13,561 nt of DNA, from assembly GCA_010093485.1 (NCBI GenBank), contig MU001511.1:1007109-1020669 (forward strand), written 5' to 3'. The notes below the pieces were generated by a model. That model did no database searches. It was not told the DNA's origin and saw only the letters and a program-made list of their open reading frames with translations. Both the position numbers and the translations under genes were made by a program. Numbering within the stretch: the stretch's first letter is position 1; every line of letters begins with the position of its first letter. This document shows, one piece after another, positions 1-9,781 of the stretch. The stretch comes from Karstenula rhodostoma CBS 690.94. Its lineage: Eukaryota > Ascomycota > Dothideomycetes > Pleosporales > Didymosphaeriaceae.

Positions 1-985
1 ACTCCTATACTATTATTTCTACTACTTTAAATTCTATCTAAATTACTACCTATATCTATTACTACCTTATCTCCCTAATAATTCTAATAGTCTAGCCCTA
101 CTTTACTATTATATATAGTAATATAAACCTTACTATATCCCCCTTTATAAGGCTAGATTTTATATATATACCTCTTAAATACTATAATAGTACTAGCTAG
201 TTTTATTTTTAATTTATATTACTTCCTTTATTTCCTCTAGATAATATATCTTCCTTTACTATAAGTTTACTTACTCTATTTCCTATATTAGTAAAGAACC
301 TCTTTTCCTCCTTATACTATACTCTCTATACCTATAATACTATTTTCTAATTCTATAAATAGTCTATTACTCTAACTACTATAGCCCTACTAATTATACT
401 ACCTATTATATCTATACCTACTTTTAGTAAACCCTAGGTAAACTTCCTATACCTCTACTCCTTTTTACTTATTATAATATTTTTAATTATTATAGTAGAT
501 AAGTCTTATATATTTACTACCTCTTATATTATTACCTCTTTTAACTTCTATTTTAGTTTTTTATTTACCTTTTTTATACTAGTTTCTCTTAGTTACTCCT
601 TCCTTTTTTTTTTTATATTTTAGTCCTTCTCTTTATTATTCTATCTCTTAGTATACCTCTTCTTAGTACTAACCCTACTAGTATTTTTATATACTTCCCT
701 AATATTAGCCTTTTTATCCTCTACTATCTAATTCTTATACTCTTATATAATAAACTAGGTAATATTCTTTTTTAAAGTATATTAATATACCTATTATATT
801 ATATCCTCTAGTATAGATACTATAAAAATATTACTAGTAGAACTATTTTTATTATATACTTCTCTATATATAGGGCCCCTAGAATATATAGCTTTATATA
901 TATATTATAGTATATCTAGTAAATTACTCTTAATTAGTTCCTTTTTTTTATAAATACCTAATAGTGTATATACTATTATTACTAG
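1..985 (-). pseudogene. RIP-mutated relic of an unknown protein gene, cut by the left edge
   Basis: I do not recognise the family. One minus-strand frame reads like protein from about 985 down to the left edge, broken only by TAA and TAG codons of the kind RIP makes from Gln and Trp codons. Near 890-820 it reads GPIYREVYNKNSSTSNIF. It then passes through a long, very basic Lys/Arg/Glu-rich stretch (about 700-540) that would form a coiled coil or a nucleic-acid-binding arm, and continues with KEEKRFFTNIGNRVSKL near 320-270. The plus strand here is pyrimidine-rich and G-poor, which fits coding on the other strand. The upstream end is unclear: an ATG would have become ATA. The gene diverges from the helicase relic, so the two starts face each other across 985-1300. 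A transposon ORF is possible, but I see no reverse transcriptase, integrase or transposase motif. Frame: moderately sure. Function: unknown. Confidence 0.45.
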
Positions 986-1070
986 TATATTTATTATCTA
1001 ATATTAGTAGCTATATCGCCCTTATTATATACTAATATATAATATTTTTCTAGTCTAGCTTAGTAACTAT

Positions 1071-1101
1071 CTAATTTTAGCCTAGACTATAACTAAAATT
1101 A
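1071..1101. repeat. 31-bp palindromic repeat, copy 1
   Basis: The ends CTAATTTTAG (1071-1080) and CTAAAATTA (1093-1101) are inverted copies around a 12-bp core. The element returns 67 bp downstream at 1138-1168. It sits between two divergent gene relics, where a shared promoter would be expected. Confidence 0.6.
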
Positions 1102-1129
1102 AATAGTACTATATATTTCCTCTACCTTA

Positions 1130-1175
1130 GTAGCCTACTAATTTTAATCTAGATTAGAACTAAAATTAAGGCTAC
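1130..1175. repeat. Extended inverted repeat containing palindromic copy 2
   Basis: The second 31-bp copy is at 1138-1168. It begins CTAATTTTAA, has ATCTAGAT near its centre and ends CTAAAATTA. The symmetry extends outward: GTAGCCT at 1130-1136 is matched by AGGCTAC at 1169-1175, with a 2-base bulge. The arms total about 20 bp. It could be a cruciform-forming regulatory site or the remnant of a small palindromic element. Confidence 0.6.
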
Positions 1176-1441
1176 CTCCCCTATCTACTATAGCCTAAGT
1201 AACGTTTATTTATTTTAATAAAGCTTATAACTTTATATCCTATATATTATATTATTATACTCTTTTTTCTAGTAAGGTATTCTTTTACTTTAGTAGAGAG
1301 TACTATAATACTACTATACCTAAATAAAGATATAAAATCTAAAAGTTAGTTAATAACCTATTTAATAATTATTCTCTTCTATAGAACTATAAAAACTTTA
1401 TTATTCTTATTAAAGTTAAGGTACTCTATTCTAGTCTACTA

Positions 1442-1630
1442 GTATATAGTAATAGCTATTACTATAATATATATAACTTAATTATTACTAGAGCTACTAT
1501 AAAGTATAATATATTTACCTACCTATATAATAGTTATATAATCTATAGCTATTTCTATAATAGTATAACTAAGTACTATCTCTAGTACTCTAACTATATT
1601 AGGATAATTATAAGCTAATAGTTCTTTCCT
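1442..1630 (+). other. N-terminal zinc-finger-like region of the TLH relic
   Basis: In the TLH frame this stretch reads SNSYYYNIYNLIITRATIKY, in which several Tyr codons (TAT) can derive from TGT (Cys) or CAT (His) by RIP. The spacing at 1463-1474 allows a C-x2-C pair, followed by further TAT/TAC codons at His-compatible positions near 1520-1540. About 50 codons later the frame reads IS**FFPSIL (1610-1640), which restores to a Gln-Gln-Phe-Phe element resembling the 'QxFF' end of the N-terminal C2H2-like domain on fungal TLH proteins. The metal ligands are inferred, not seen. Confidence 0.5.
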
Positions 1631-4081
1631 TCTATCCTACCCCTATTTACCTACCTTAGTATAATCTACTAATTTAAGGTACCTTCTATTAGTATTATAG
1701 GAACCCTACCTAAGCTATATAGTACCCCTATATCCCTAATTAATTTATATTCTAATTTTTATTACTCTTAATCTATATTATCTCTAGCTAAGCCTATTAC
1801 TCCTACTATATAACTAAATTATAATATAGCCTCTTCTCTAAAGTTCTAGCTATAATATACTTTAGTATAGATATAGTATATATAGGAATAATAGCTATAA
1901 TTTATATCTAGTATACCTTCTATATTTATAAACCTATAAATAATATATACTAGATTTTTAGAGGTCTTTACTAGTATTACTATATAGTAAGTATACCTAG
2001 CGTTTATTATTATATCTAAAGTTAAATTTAAACCTAAGCTCTTCTACCTATATACTACTATAAAGAGTATAGCTTATATATAGTAAAATATAGTAATAAA
2101 AACCTCCTACTTTATATAAATCTAAGTAATATAGGAGTATAAATATAATATTCCTATAGTCTCTATTAAATTTTACTAAGACTCTACTCTTTACTATACT
2201 AACTCTCTCTAGAAGATCTTCCTCTTCTTTTTTTATACTTTATCTCCTAGGGCTATATAACCTAAGACCCTTTATTTATAAAAATATTAGTAACTAGCTT
2301 AGAAATAGGTTATAACCTACCTAGATATAATAGAAATTCCCTCTACTATTAAAGAGTACTATAACTATATATATTTAAACCTATTTAAAGGATATTATTA
2401 TACTTTCTAACTCTCCTTACTAGAATAAACTAGCTAGTCTATTTAATTTAAACTCGTCCTTATTACCCTAGTAACCTTCCTTAGTCTCTCCCCCTAAGGT
2501 AATAGATTTTAAGAGGCTTATAACTTTACTACTAATATATTAGCCCTTAAAAAGATATATAGGTTTACTAGTCTATAGTATCTCTAAGATATACTTCTCT
2601 ATATAGTACCTATAGAGGCTCTAGGTTATTCTAATTCTAATTTACTAGTTTTCTAAAAGGAGGCTAGCTTTTTTATTACTAAGCTAGATAATTATAAGGT
2701 AGAGAATTAGAATAGAGAGCTATATAATATATTTAAGATATAGGTATATAATTACCTTACTATAGAGTACCCTACCTCTATAAATTAGTTTATTAATATA
2801 GTATACTTTCTTAGTACCTTTTAGTATAGAAAGAACTTAGATACCTTTATTTACTAAAATAGGGATAGTATAACTATTTATAGAATTAGAATAGACCTTA
2901 CTTTACTCTCTTCTATAGTAAGTAACCTATTTAAGGAGGTATTTATTCTTCTCTACTAACTAGTATTTATATAGATACGGGCAGGACTACCCTCTATCCT
3001 ATAGGATATACTAAGAGAAGATCTAAAAAATATAACCCCTAGCTTTAGTATTTTTAATATAGATAATTTATAACTTAAATATAGTATTAGTTTTATTATC
3101 TAATAGCTTTTATAGTTATTTAATATAAAGGGCTCTAAAGGTTATCTACTTACTAGTATTAAAGACTATATCTAGGTATAGTAGTATTATAACCTTATTT
3201 AAGAATTCTTTAGTATACTTTTAGGTCTTATATACTTTATAAGTGGCTAGTTTAGCTATAGTACTAAGATATTAAGCTTATAACTTAAAAATAATTATAT
3301 AACTAGTATCTAGAATATATTCCTCTATAATAGTTTTATTACTATTATTCCTTAATACTATAAGAGCTATAATAGAGATAAGTCTATAAAGACTATTTAC
3401 TATTTTTTTTTTTATAAAGTGGGTAGCCTTTTAGTCTAGTATATCTAGCTTATTCGTCCTTTCTACCTTACTATATAGGGATAAATTAATAAGGAGATAT
3501 ATAACTATTACTATAATTAAGTTTAGAGCTATCTATTTTAGCTAAATCTATTTAGTAAATAATAAACTACCTCTTAGGCTTTTAGTTATATTATAAGGCG
3601 GGTAATATTTTATTAAATAAAAAAAGAGATTAATATTAATATAATATACTATCTCCTTATTACCTTTAATAGAAAGCTTTCTACTACTAATTACCTATTA
3701 TAGGAACTATTAAAGGAGGAGGTTAATAAGATAATAGATAAAGTAGAGGTAAAAGCCTATAAAATATAAACTAGCTATTTACTAAAAATAGCCTATATAG
3801 TCTATACTCTAGATATCTTAAGGATTTTTACTTATAAGTTTAATAATTTAAAGGTATATTTTAAGATATCTACTAAATAGTATAAGACTCTAGGGTTCCT
3901 TTTAATTTAAAAAAAAGAGGCCCTCTAGAAAGTTAAGAAAGCTATCTATTTTAATTATCTAGGTATTAATATAATATAACTATTATAAGAGAATCTTAAA
4001 AAGTTAATCTAGTTTAGAGGATAATAAGAGTAAGCTCTCTATATAATCTTAATAAAGGAAAGTATAGTTATCTATATTATA

Positions 4082-4915
4082 GGTACTAGGTCTAGTAAAA
4101 ATCTCCTTTTCCTCCTTCCTACCTACTTTCTAGACTATAGTTAGACTATTATTATTATCCTACTAGTAGTACTCTACTCTAACCTTCTTTATTATTATTC
4201 TAAATTATAGATTAGAGCTACTATATAGTAGTAAGGAGTATATAATAAGTAAGTATCTATTATTCTAGTAACCCCTAAAAGTATTTTAAAGAATTCCTTC
4301 TAGGCCTATATTACTAGGTAGAAAGTATTAGAAGTATTAGAGAGGATTATAGTAGATAAGTTCCACTATATTATCCTTCTAGATATAGTCTATTACCCTT
4401 ACCTTTATAATCTCTATATACTTACTAAATACTATATCCCTTTTATACTCCTCTTTATAACCCTACTACCTACTAAATAGAGTTAAGCCTTTTAACTTTT
4501 TAGACTTCCTACTAATATTATAACCTTTAGGGAGTCTACTATTTAGCCTAAAATCTAGTATAAGGTTTATACTTTATATATAATAAGTATAGACTCTATA
4601 ATAGCTATAGTAGAATATATTAAAGAGGTTCTCTAATTATATAAAAAGATTCTTATTTATATTAACCTTACTATAATTATAGATATACTGGCTCTATAGC
4701 TTAACTATCCTAAGTACTATAGAAAAATAAAGAAGGAAAAATAATTTATAAGCCTAGTATAATTCTAGGCCTTAGAGATAGATACTATAGTAGCTATAAG
4801 TGCCCTTATAGAAGGCCTAGATATACTAGATATATATATAATACTATATTTTATACTACTAGTAAACTTCTATAGCCTTATTTAGGTAGGTAGATAGATT
4901 AGTTAGAATAGTAAA
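4082..4915 (+). other. Helicase core of the TLH relic: motifs I, Ia, II, III, IV, V, VI in one frame
   Basis: Motif I (about 4076-4123) reads IIGTRSSKNLLFLLPT; the RecQ form is GTGSGKSLLFxLPA, and Arg and Ser replace Gly exactly where TGG would become TAG. Motif Ia follows near 4150-4180. Motif II with its lead-in (4340-4366) reads ERIIVDKFH for RIVxDExH; Lys for Glu is GAT-GAG turned into GATAAG. Motif III (about 4454-4477) reads FITLLPTK for SATLPPTK. Motif IV is near 4640-4730 (KILIYINL). Motif V (4793-4828) reads AISALIEGLDIL. Motif VI (4883-4912) reads *VGR*IS*NS, matching QExGRxGRDG position by position. The I-to-II distance is 91 codons and III-to-VI about 141, close to RecQ spacing. 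No indel occurs across the 834 bases. Confidence 0.92.
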
Positions 4916-5412
4916 TCTAGTCTTACTAGACTAGTACTAGTAGATACTATCCCTAATATATATTTTAATAAGGCTAACGATATAGTAAAGATACCTATTC
5001 TTATCTATATATAACTCTAGTCTCTAAATAAAGTCTACTATTATATTATTATTAATAGCTTCCTAAATAGTAATACTTTAAGAATAATATATACCCCTTT
5101 TAAGTAATCTTATAATATTTATATACTAAGATTTTACCCTCCTATATAAACTAGCTCTATTTAGGTACTATAAACTTCCTAGCTAAAGAGATAGCTATTA
5201 GTAGCGCTAATACTAATACTAATATACTAGGGCCTATTACCCTTATATACTCTAATACTCTATAGCTATACTTATAGGGATATAATAATATCTATAAAAT
5301 AACCCTTTTTTTAAGGTAAGTTTATACCTATATAGCCCTAGTACACTATTCTAATTTATAAATAGCGAGCTCCCTATTATATATACCTTTTACCTCTATT
5401 AAATAAAAAAAA

Positions 5413-5950
5413 GAACTCGACTTCTTTATATAGAATACTAATAATACTAGTAAGCTATATACTAAATTATTCTATAATAAATTACCTATTTATATAGCCT
5501 ACTAGAGGCTATACTATATTACCTACTTTATTAAAGGAGACCTATTTAAATATAGACGGGATTAGTATACTAGTACTAATAGTAGCCAAGCTAAGTATAT
5601 TAGAGATACTATTATAACCTATTAGTATACTATAAATAATAAATAAATAAAGGGTAATTACTAGTTCTATCTAATACCTACTAACTACTACCTAGAGTAG
5701 ATATTTCTAGAAATAAGTAAAGTAAGGACTACCCTAGCCTAATAAGGTCTCTATATTAATAAATATATAATTTATAATATTTAGGCCATCCTTTAGGATA
5801 AATATAAAGCTACGCGCTCTAAATAGATTAATAAAATTAAGGAAATAGAGAGAGATAAATAGGATATAAACTTACTATATAACTTTAGAATATACTTTAT
5901 AAAGGCGGTTAATTTTAGAGATAACTATAAAGTAAAGAGGATTATTTTAA
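5413..5950 (+). other. C-terminal Cys/His-type region of the TLH relic, in a shifted frame
   Basis: From about 5161 the protein-like reading moves to the frame congruent to 1 modulo 3 (LGTINFLAKEIAISSANTNT at the start). From 5413 it is rich in charged residues and in Tyr codons that could be mutated Cys or His. At 5656-5694 it reads NY*FYLIPTNYYLE, which fits an original C-x2-C-x-x-P-x3-C arrangement like that in the C-terminal part of fungal TLH proteins. RDTIITY (about 5604-5624) precedes it, and many Lys/Arg/Glu residues follow to 5950. Assignment to TLH rests on position, strand and this spacing. A separate small gene is the alternative. Confidence 0.5.
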
Positions 5951-6284
5951 AACTAAACTAAATTATAAAAATATACCTTATATTAGAATAATATAACTAA
6001 CTACTTTTATTATATACCTAAAATAGGGACTAGAATATAGAAGGACTAGATATATAGTAGAAAGGATAGTAATATTATATATCTATACCTTACTAAGCTA
6101 ATAACTAGGTAATATATAAGGGACGCTCCTATAGAGGGATATAGATAAGTTAATACCCTATCTAATTCTAGGTAAAGTATAATTATCTCTTACTTAGGTC
6201 TTTTACCTAGATAACGTGCTAGTTATATAATATAGACTTAGTATAGGTAAGTAAATAGAGTACTTAAATAAAATATATACTATT

Positions 6285-6392
6285 TAAACTCTCTATTCTT
6301 TTTACTCTTTATTTTTACCTACTCTATCTTTTAATACTCTTTTACTACCTCTACTATAGCTTCTATTTCTATTACCCTTAGCTATTATAATA
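6285..6392 (+). promoter_or_regulatory. CT-rich promoter-like tract
   Basis: About 100 bases are almost purely C and T on the plus strand with scattered A, lying between the end of the helicase relic and the first relic of the array. Pyrimidine tracts just upstream of the start are typical of filamentous-fungal promoters and 5' leaders. ACTATAGCT at 6353-6361 could be a former ACTATGGCT start context. Base bias alone supports this. Confidence 0.4.
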
Positions 6393-6523
6393 CCTCTAGT
6401 ATTATAAGTATAGTAACTAGCTAGATTTGGCTAGGAGAGATACTAAATATACTAAATTTTTCTAAGGACCCCTAAATAATATAGCCCTAGCTAATAGACT
6501 ACCTTTAACTAAATAAGTAATAA
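6356..6523 (+). pseudogene. Small relic ORF of unknown function
   Basis: I do not recognise it. If ATA at 6356 was ATG, the frame reads a Ser/Thr-rich start and then IWLGEILNILNFSKDP near 6425-6472, ending at two adjacent TAA codons (6518-6523). A retained TGG codon (6428-6430) lies in this frame. The palindrome half-motif begins four bases after the double stop, repeating the gene-then-palindrome pattern of its neighbours. It is short, so it could be a chance reading or the N-terminal part of a longer protein. Confidence 0.25.
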
Positions 6524-6527
6524 GCTA

Positions 6528-6552
6528 GAAACTTTCCTATAAACCCCTATAG
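6528..6552 (+). repeat. Palindrome-family motif, right half only (centre 6532)
   Basis: GAAACTTTCCTATAAACCCC at 6528-6547 followed by TATAG. The right half matches the better copies at 8815, 10860 and 13184. The left half has decayed beyond AGAAA. Confidence 0.6.
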
Positions 6553-6700
6553 TAACTATTAATTTAGTATAGATTAGGACCTATTATAATAGAAATTAGT
6601 TTACTAATATTATTTAGTATATAGTTTCCCTTCCTTTTTATTATCTCTCCTTTTTTATTTATAGAATTATACTAGTTTAATATATTTACTATATTTATTA

Positions 6701-6911
6701 CTACTATACTTCTATACTAGTATAGGGGGGGATATTAAAAAGTTTTCTATATACCCCTATATACCTATAACTACTATACTCTTATACTAGTCTAAGGGGG
6801 GATATTAAAAAGTTTCCTATATACTCCTATATACCTATAACTACTATACTTTTATACTAGTCTAAGGGGGAATATTAAAAAGTTTTCTAAGTACCCCCTA
6901 TATACCTATAA
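6701..6911 (+). repeat. 70-bp tandem repeat, three units, each containing the palindrome motif
   Basis: Units at 6701-6770, 6771-6840 and 6841-6911 (the last with one extra base). Each starts CTACTATACT, contains a G-run followed by ATATTAAAAAG (GATATTAAAAAG in units 1 and 2, AATATTAAAAAG in unit 3), then TTTYCTATATACCCC or a near match, and ends TATATACCTATAA. The G-rich left half and C-rich right half are roughly complementary, so each unit carries one version of the palindrome seen singly elsewhere. Seventy is not a multiple of three, so the repeat does not encode a repeated peptide in one frame. Confidence 0.9.
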
Positions 6912-6924
6912 TATATTATCTAAT

Positions 6925-8802
6925 ATAGAGATCTCCTCTTCTAGTATCCTAGATTTAGAGAAATATATTAATAAATTTAGTTTCCTAAACTAGTATAACC
7001 TAGATCCTAACTAGCCTCCCTTACCTTAACTAGACTTAAGTAAAGCCAGCCTTATTATACCTAACTTAGCTATAAAGTAGAAGTATACTAGATTACTAAG
7101 CCTATATACTCCTACTTCTATAGTGTAAGTTAAATATATAAATACTTTCTAAAACTTTTTTAACTACCCCCCTAGTAACTAACTACTAGATAATATACCT
7201 ATTACTTTCTCTAAAGATAAAGTATCTAATAATAGTAATAGTAGAAATATAGAGGATATAGTAGCTAATAAGATAAAAGTAACCTTAGTCTATATAAATA
7301 AAACCCTATATATATTAGACTTAGTACCTTTTTTAAAATAGATTACTAGTCCTAGAAATTTTATTAATAAAATACTTACTATATCTTCTAATACCTTTAT
7401 CTAAATATATATTATAAACCTACTTATTACTTTAGCCTATAAAGAAATTATATAGTATATTAAACTTAATAAGTAGTTACTAAGCCTAAATAGAGTAGTT
7501 AAAGAGGGTATTTTAAAAATAGATAAGGTCCTATTACTTACTACCCTATCTAAAGTATAGTAGTTCTAGAGTCTAGTATTCTATTAGGCCTATTTTATAA
7601 AGAAGGTAGAGTATATCCTTATCTAACCCACGTAATTATTTTTTAACTAAGTAAAGATTAAGAGAGAAGATATAATCCTTATATACCTATAGATTAGTTA
7701 TAAGATTATCCTATAGCTAAACTAACCCCTTAATAAAATATATACCCTAAAGAACCTAATAGTATTAACCTAAAAGGGATATATAAAAGCCTTTACTATA
7801 TAGATATAATTTAGTATTATTAGAGTATAGGATAGAAAGATAAATATATAAGCTATCTAAAAGGTAGTTAATAATATTAGCTTTTAAGGTATACCTTTTT
7901 ATCTAGCCACGAAATAGTTAAAGGTTAGTAATCTAATCTCTAAGCTAGAGGAGGATATACTTATATATAATAATACTACTTCCAGTATAGTAGAGCTATA
8001 ATATATCTAAGGGATATTAAATAAGAAAGTCTTTATATCTTTCCTGGCTAATATTAAAAAATAGGATACTTATATTTTATAGAACCTAATTACTAAGGCC
8101 TAGCTAGAGAAGTCTATATATTTATACCTAATAATAGTTTATATAATAAATATAAATACTATAAAATACTAGTTATATAGAGTCTTTATTAATATACTCT
8201 AAAAGTATATAAAATACTATCTATATAATATTAAAACTATTATAGACCCTAATTATACTAAAAATCTAATTATCCACGCGGCCAATAATTTTTATTAGAA
8301 GTACTTAAAAATTGCTCTACTAGCTTTCTAGCCTATAGTAGAGGACGGTATATTAGTATCCTATATACTAGAAGTAGTTATTAAAGAGAAAGTAGAAATA
8401 GTTTATAGGGATATTAAGAATACTATAGTAGAGAATAACTATAATATATTATAAAGGAGTAAATAGGGTAAGGTAGCTAATATAGTATCTCTTTCTACTA
8501 AATAAGCTAATAACTATAGTATAGAAATTTTTAAAATAGGTAGTAATAATAGTATATTTATTCTAATATACCTTAAGGAGGTCTATATCTCTATATATAT
8601 TACTAATATAAGGTATAAGTTAATATTATATATAATACTCTCTTTTAAATAGTAGTAGATAGTTATTATAAAATAGATAGCTAATATACTAGCTAGTATT
8701 AATAAAATAGTACCTATTAAAGACGGGATTATTACTAATATAATTAAATTAGGTAAAATTATCTAAGTAGAGGTAATTATATTTAAGGTATATCTCTAGT
8801 AG
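6925..8802 (+). pseudogene. RIP-mutated relic of a large unknown protein gene (~625 codons)
   Basis: I do not recognise the family. The frame congruent to 1 modulo 3 reads as protein without any indel from the ATA codons at 6913/6925 (probably former ATG) to adjacent TAG codons at 8797-8802. Samples: EISSSSILDLEKYINKFSFL near the start, SRNIEDIVANKIKVTLVYIN near 7240-7300, and VEDGILVSYILEVVIKEKVE near 8338-8400. It is mostly hydrophilic and Lys/Ile/Asn-rich, partly because RIP changes Met to Ile and Ala or Thr codons to Val or Ile. I see no Walker box, zinc-ligand array or transmembrane helix. It starts just after the 70-bp tandem repeat, and its candidate final TAG is the first triplet of the palindrome at 8800. 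The same frame stays plausible to about 8970, so the stop is not certain. Confidence 0.6.
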
Positions 8803-8833
8803 GTTTATAGGAAACTTTTCTATAAACCCCCTA
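8800..8833. repeat. Palindrome-family element (centre 8815), well-preserved hairpin
   Basis: The left arm TAGGTTTATAGGAAA (8800-8814) and right arm TTTTCTATAAACCCCCTA (8816-8833) flank a single C. GGTTTATAG and CTATAAACC pair perfectly, and the one inner mismatch is explained by C-to-T change. It overlaps the likely stop codon of the preceding relic. It could act as a transcript hairpin or 3'-end signal, or be a tiny mobile palindrome. Confidence 0.75.
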
Positions 8834-9066
8834 GCTATATTCTATTCTATTCTACTAACTTATTATAGATTATACTAGATTATAAATACTACCTTAACCT
8901 AAAGCTTACTAATATCTATAAAAAGTAACCTACCTAGCCTATTATAAACTCGAATTATAAATAGTCTAGAGATAAATCTAGATCCTTTTTTTATCTTATC
9001 TTAGCTAGACTTTACTATTAGATAGTAATTAAACTTATATAAATATTAATTTACTTTACTATTTTT

Positions 9067-9675
9067 ATAATCTCCCCTAATAAGTTATTAGCTATATCTA
9101 GTTTCGAAGTAGTTACTAGTTTTTCTAATACTAATTTAAGTATTTAAAACTATAAGAATTCTTATAACTAGTATACTATCTTTATAGTCTCCTATAATTA
9201 TATAGCTAAGTTTACTAGCCCCTATACTTTCTAGTCCTATATTAAGAAGAATATTAAATTATTTACTAAGGAAAATAGCTTTAAGTTAGATAAGTTTAAC
9301 TTCTAGAACTATAAGATATAGCCCGATTCCCTATTAATTAAACCCCTAAATAAGTATATCTATACTTTTAATTATAAGTTTAGGCTAGTATTTTATAATA
9401 AGGTATAAGACTTTTTATAAAATTAGAGCTCTATATAGAGGATTATCTTATAGTTATACCTATATAGATTATTTCTATTATTAGGCTATCCTATATCTAG
9501 GGGTATAGAAAATATTAGGAACTACTTAAAACTACTAGAGGACCTAAACCTCCTTAATAAGTTTACTAAATAGGAGGATAAATATTATAAGAAGTTAGCT
9601 AAAACTAGCTATATTATAGGGTTCTACCTAGGTTATAATAACCCCTATCTACTTAATAAGAAGGATTCTAAGTAA
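9067..9675 (+). pseudogene. RIP-mutated relic of an unknown protein gene (~203 codons)
   Basis: Family not recognised. The frame congruent to 1 modulo 3 reads from about 9067 (ATA ATC TCC CCT, ATA a possible former ATG) to TAA at 9673-9675. Samples: NKLLAISSFEVVTSFSNTNL (about 9079-9138), ENSFKLDKFNF, GIENIRNYLKLLEDLNLLNK (about 9502-9561), and a tail ending LLNKKDSK before the stop. The C-terminal half has short, helix-like, Leu-rich segments. The palindrome centred at 9701 lies about ten bases after the stop. Because this frame is the one used by the 6925-8802 relic, the two could have been a single gene or two exons. Confidence 0.55.
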
Positions 9676-9685
9676 GTTCCTCTAT

Positions 9686-9717
9686 AGAGAGGTTAGGAAA
9701 CTTTCCTATATCCCCCT
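9686..9717. repeat. Palindrome-family element (centre 9701)
   Basis: TTAGGAAACTTTCCTATATC spans 9693-9712 and is followed by CCCC. The inner arms TAGGAAA and TTTCCTA pair perfectly around one C. The outer left arm (AGAGAGG) matches the C-run only in part. It lies between two relics. Confidence 0.65.
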
Positions 9718-9781
9718 TTAATATATACTAATAATATATAGCGCGCGCTTTAGGTTTCTATATAGTAACTAAGTAGAGTTT

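Larger units (their letters stand above)
1300..6240 (+). pseudogene. RIP-inactivated telomere-linked RecQ-type helicase (TLH) gene
   Basis: This is the relic of a large superfamily 2 DNA helicase of the telomere-linked family found next to chromosome ends in many ascomycetes. RecQ enzymes are 3'-5' DNA helicases acting in the nucleus. The main frame (first bases at positions congruent to 2 modulo 3) can be followed from about 1300 to about 5130, then the neighbouring frame (congruent to 1) to about 5950 and perhaps 6240. That is up to about 1,600 codons, in the size range of TLH proteins. Order of parts: zinc-finger-like N-terminus (about 1440-1630), a middle region with a block like the family's SGQPARGTEIL (3242-3274), an FRGQQE-like element about 25 codons before Walker A, the helicase core (4082-4915), and a Cys/His-type C-terminal region (5413-5950). 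Stops are TAA or TAG. The true start is lost and the 3' end is uncertain. The gene points toward the telomere, 7-12 kb away. Family: very likely. Exact ends: unsure. Confidence 0.85.

Noticed and set aside
120..150. ATATCCCCCTTTATAA near 135 as a palindrome-family copy
   Set aside because: It shares only the C-run and TATA, with a different 9-bp inverted repeat nearby (TATAGTAA-type arms); too weak to count.
4763..4830. LEIDTIVAISALIEGLD looked at first like the RNase H start of a Gypsy retrotransposon (LETDAS-type)
   Set aside because: The same frame carries Walker A, DExH, SATLPP-like and QxGRxGR-like motifs at RecQ spacing, so this is helicase motif V. No reverse transcriptase or integrase motif was found.
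6701..6911. CRISPR-like array of spaced repeats
   Set aside because: Units are contiguous 70-bp tandem copies without unique spacers, and the DNA is fungal (terminal TTAGGG telomere, RIP).
7151..7175. AAAACTTTTTTAACTACCCC (7151-7170) followed by CCTAG as a further palindrome-family copy
   Set aside because: The right half is similar but the left side has no complementary arm, and it lies well inside a relic reading frame. Kept out of the count.
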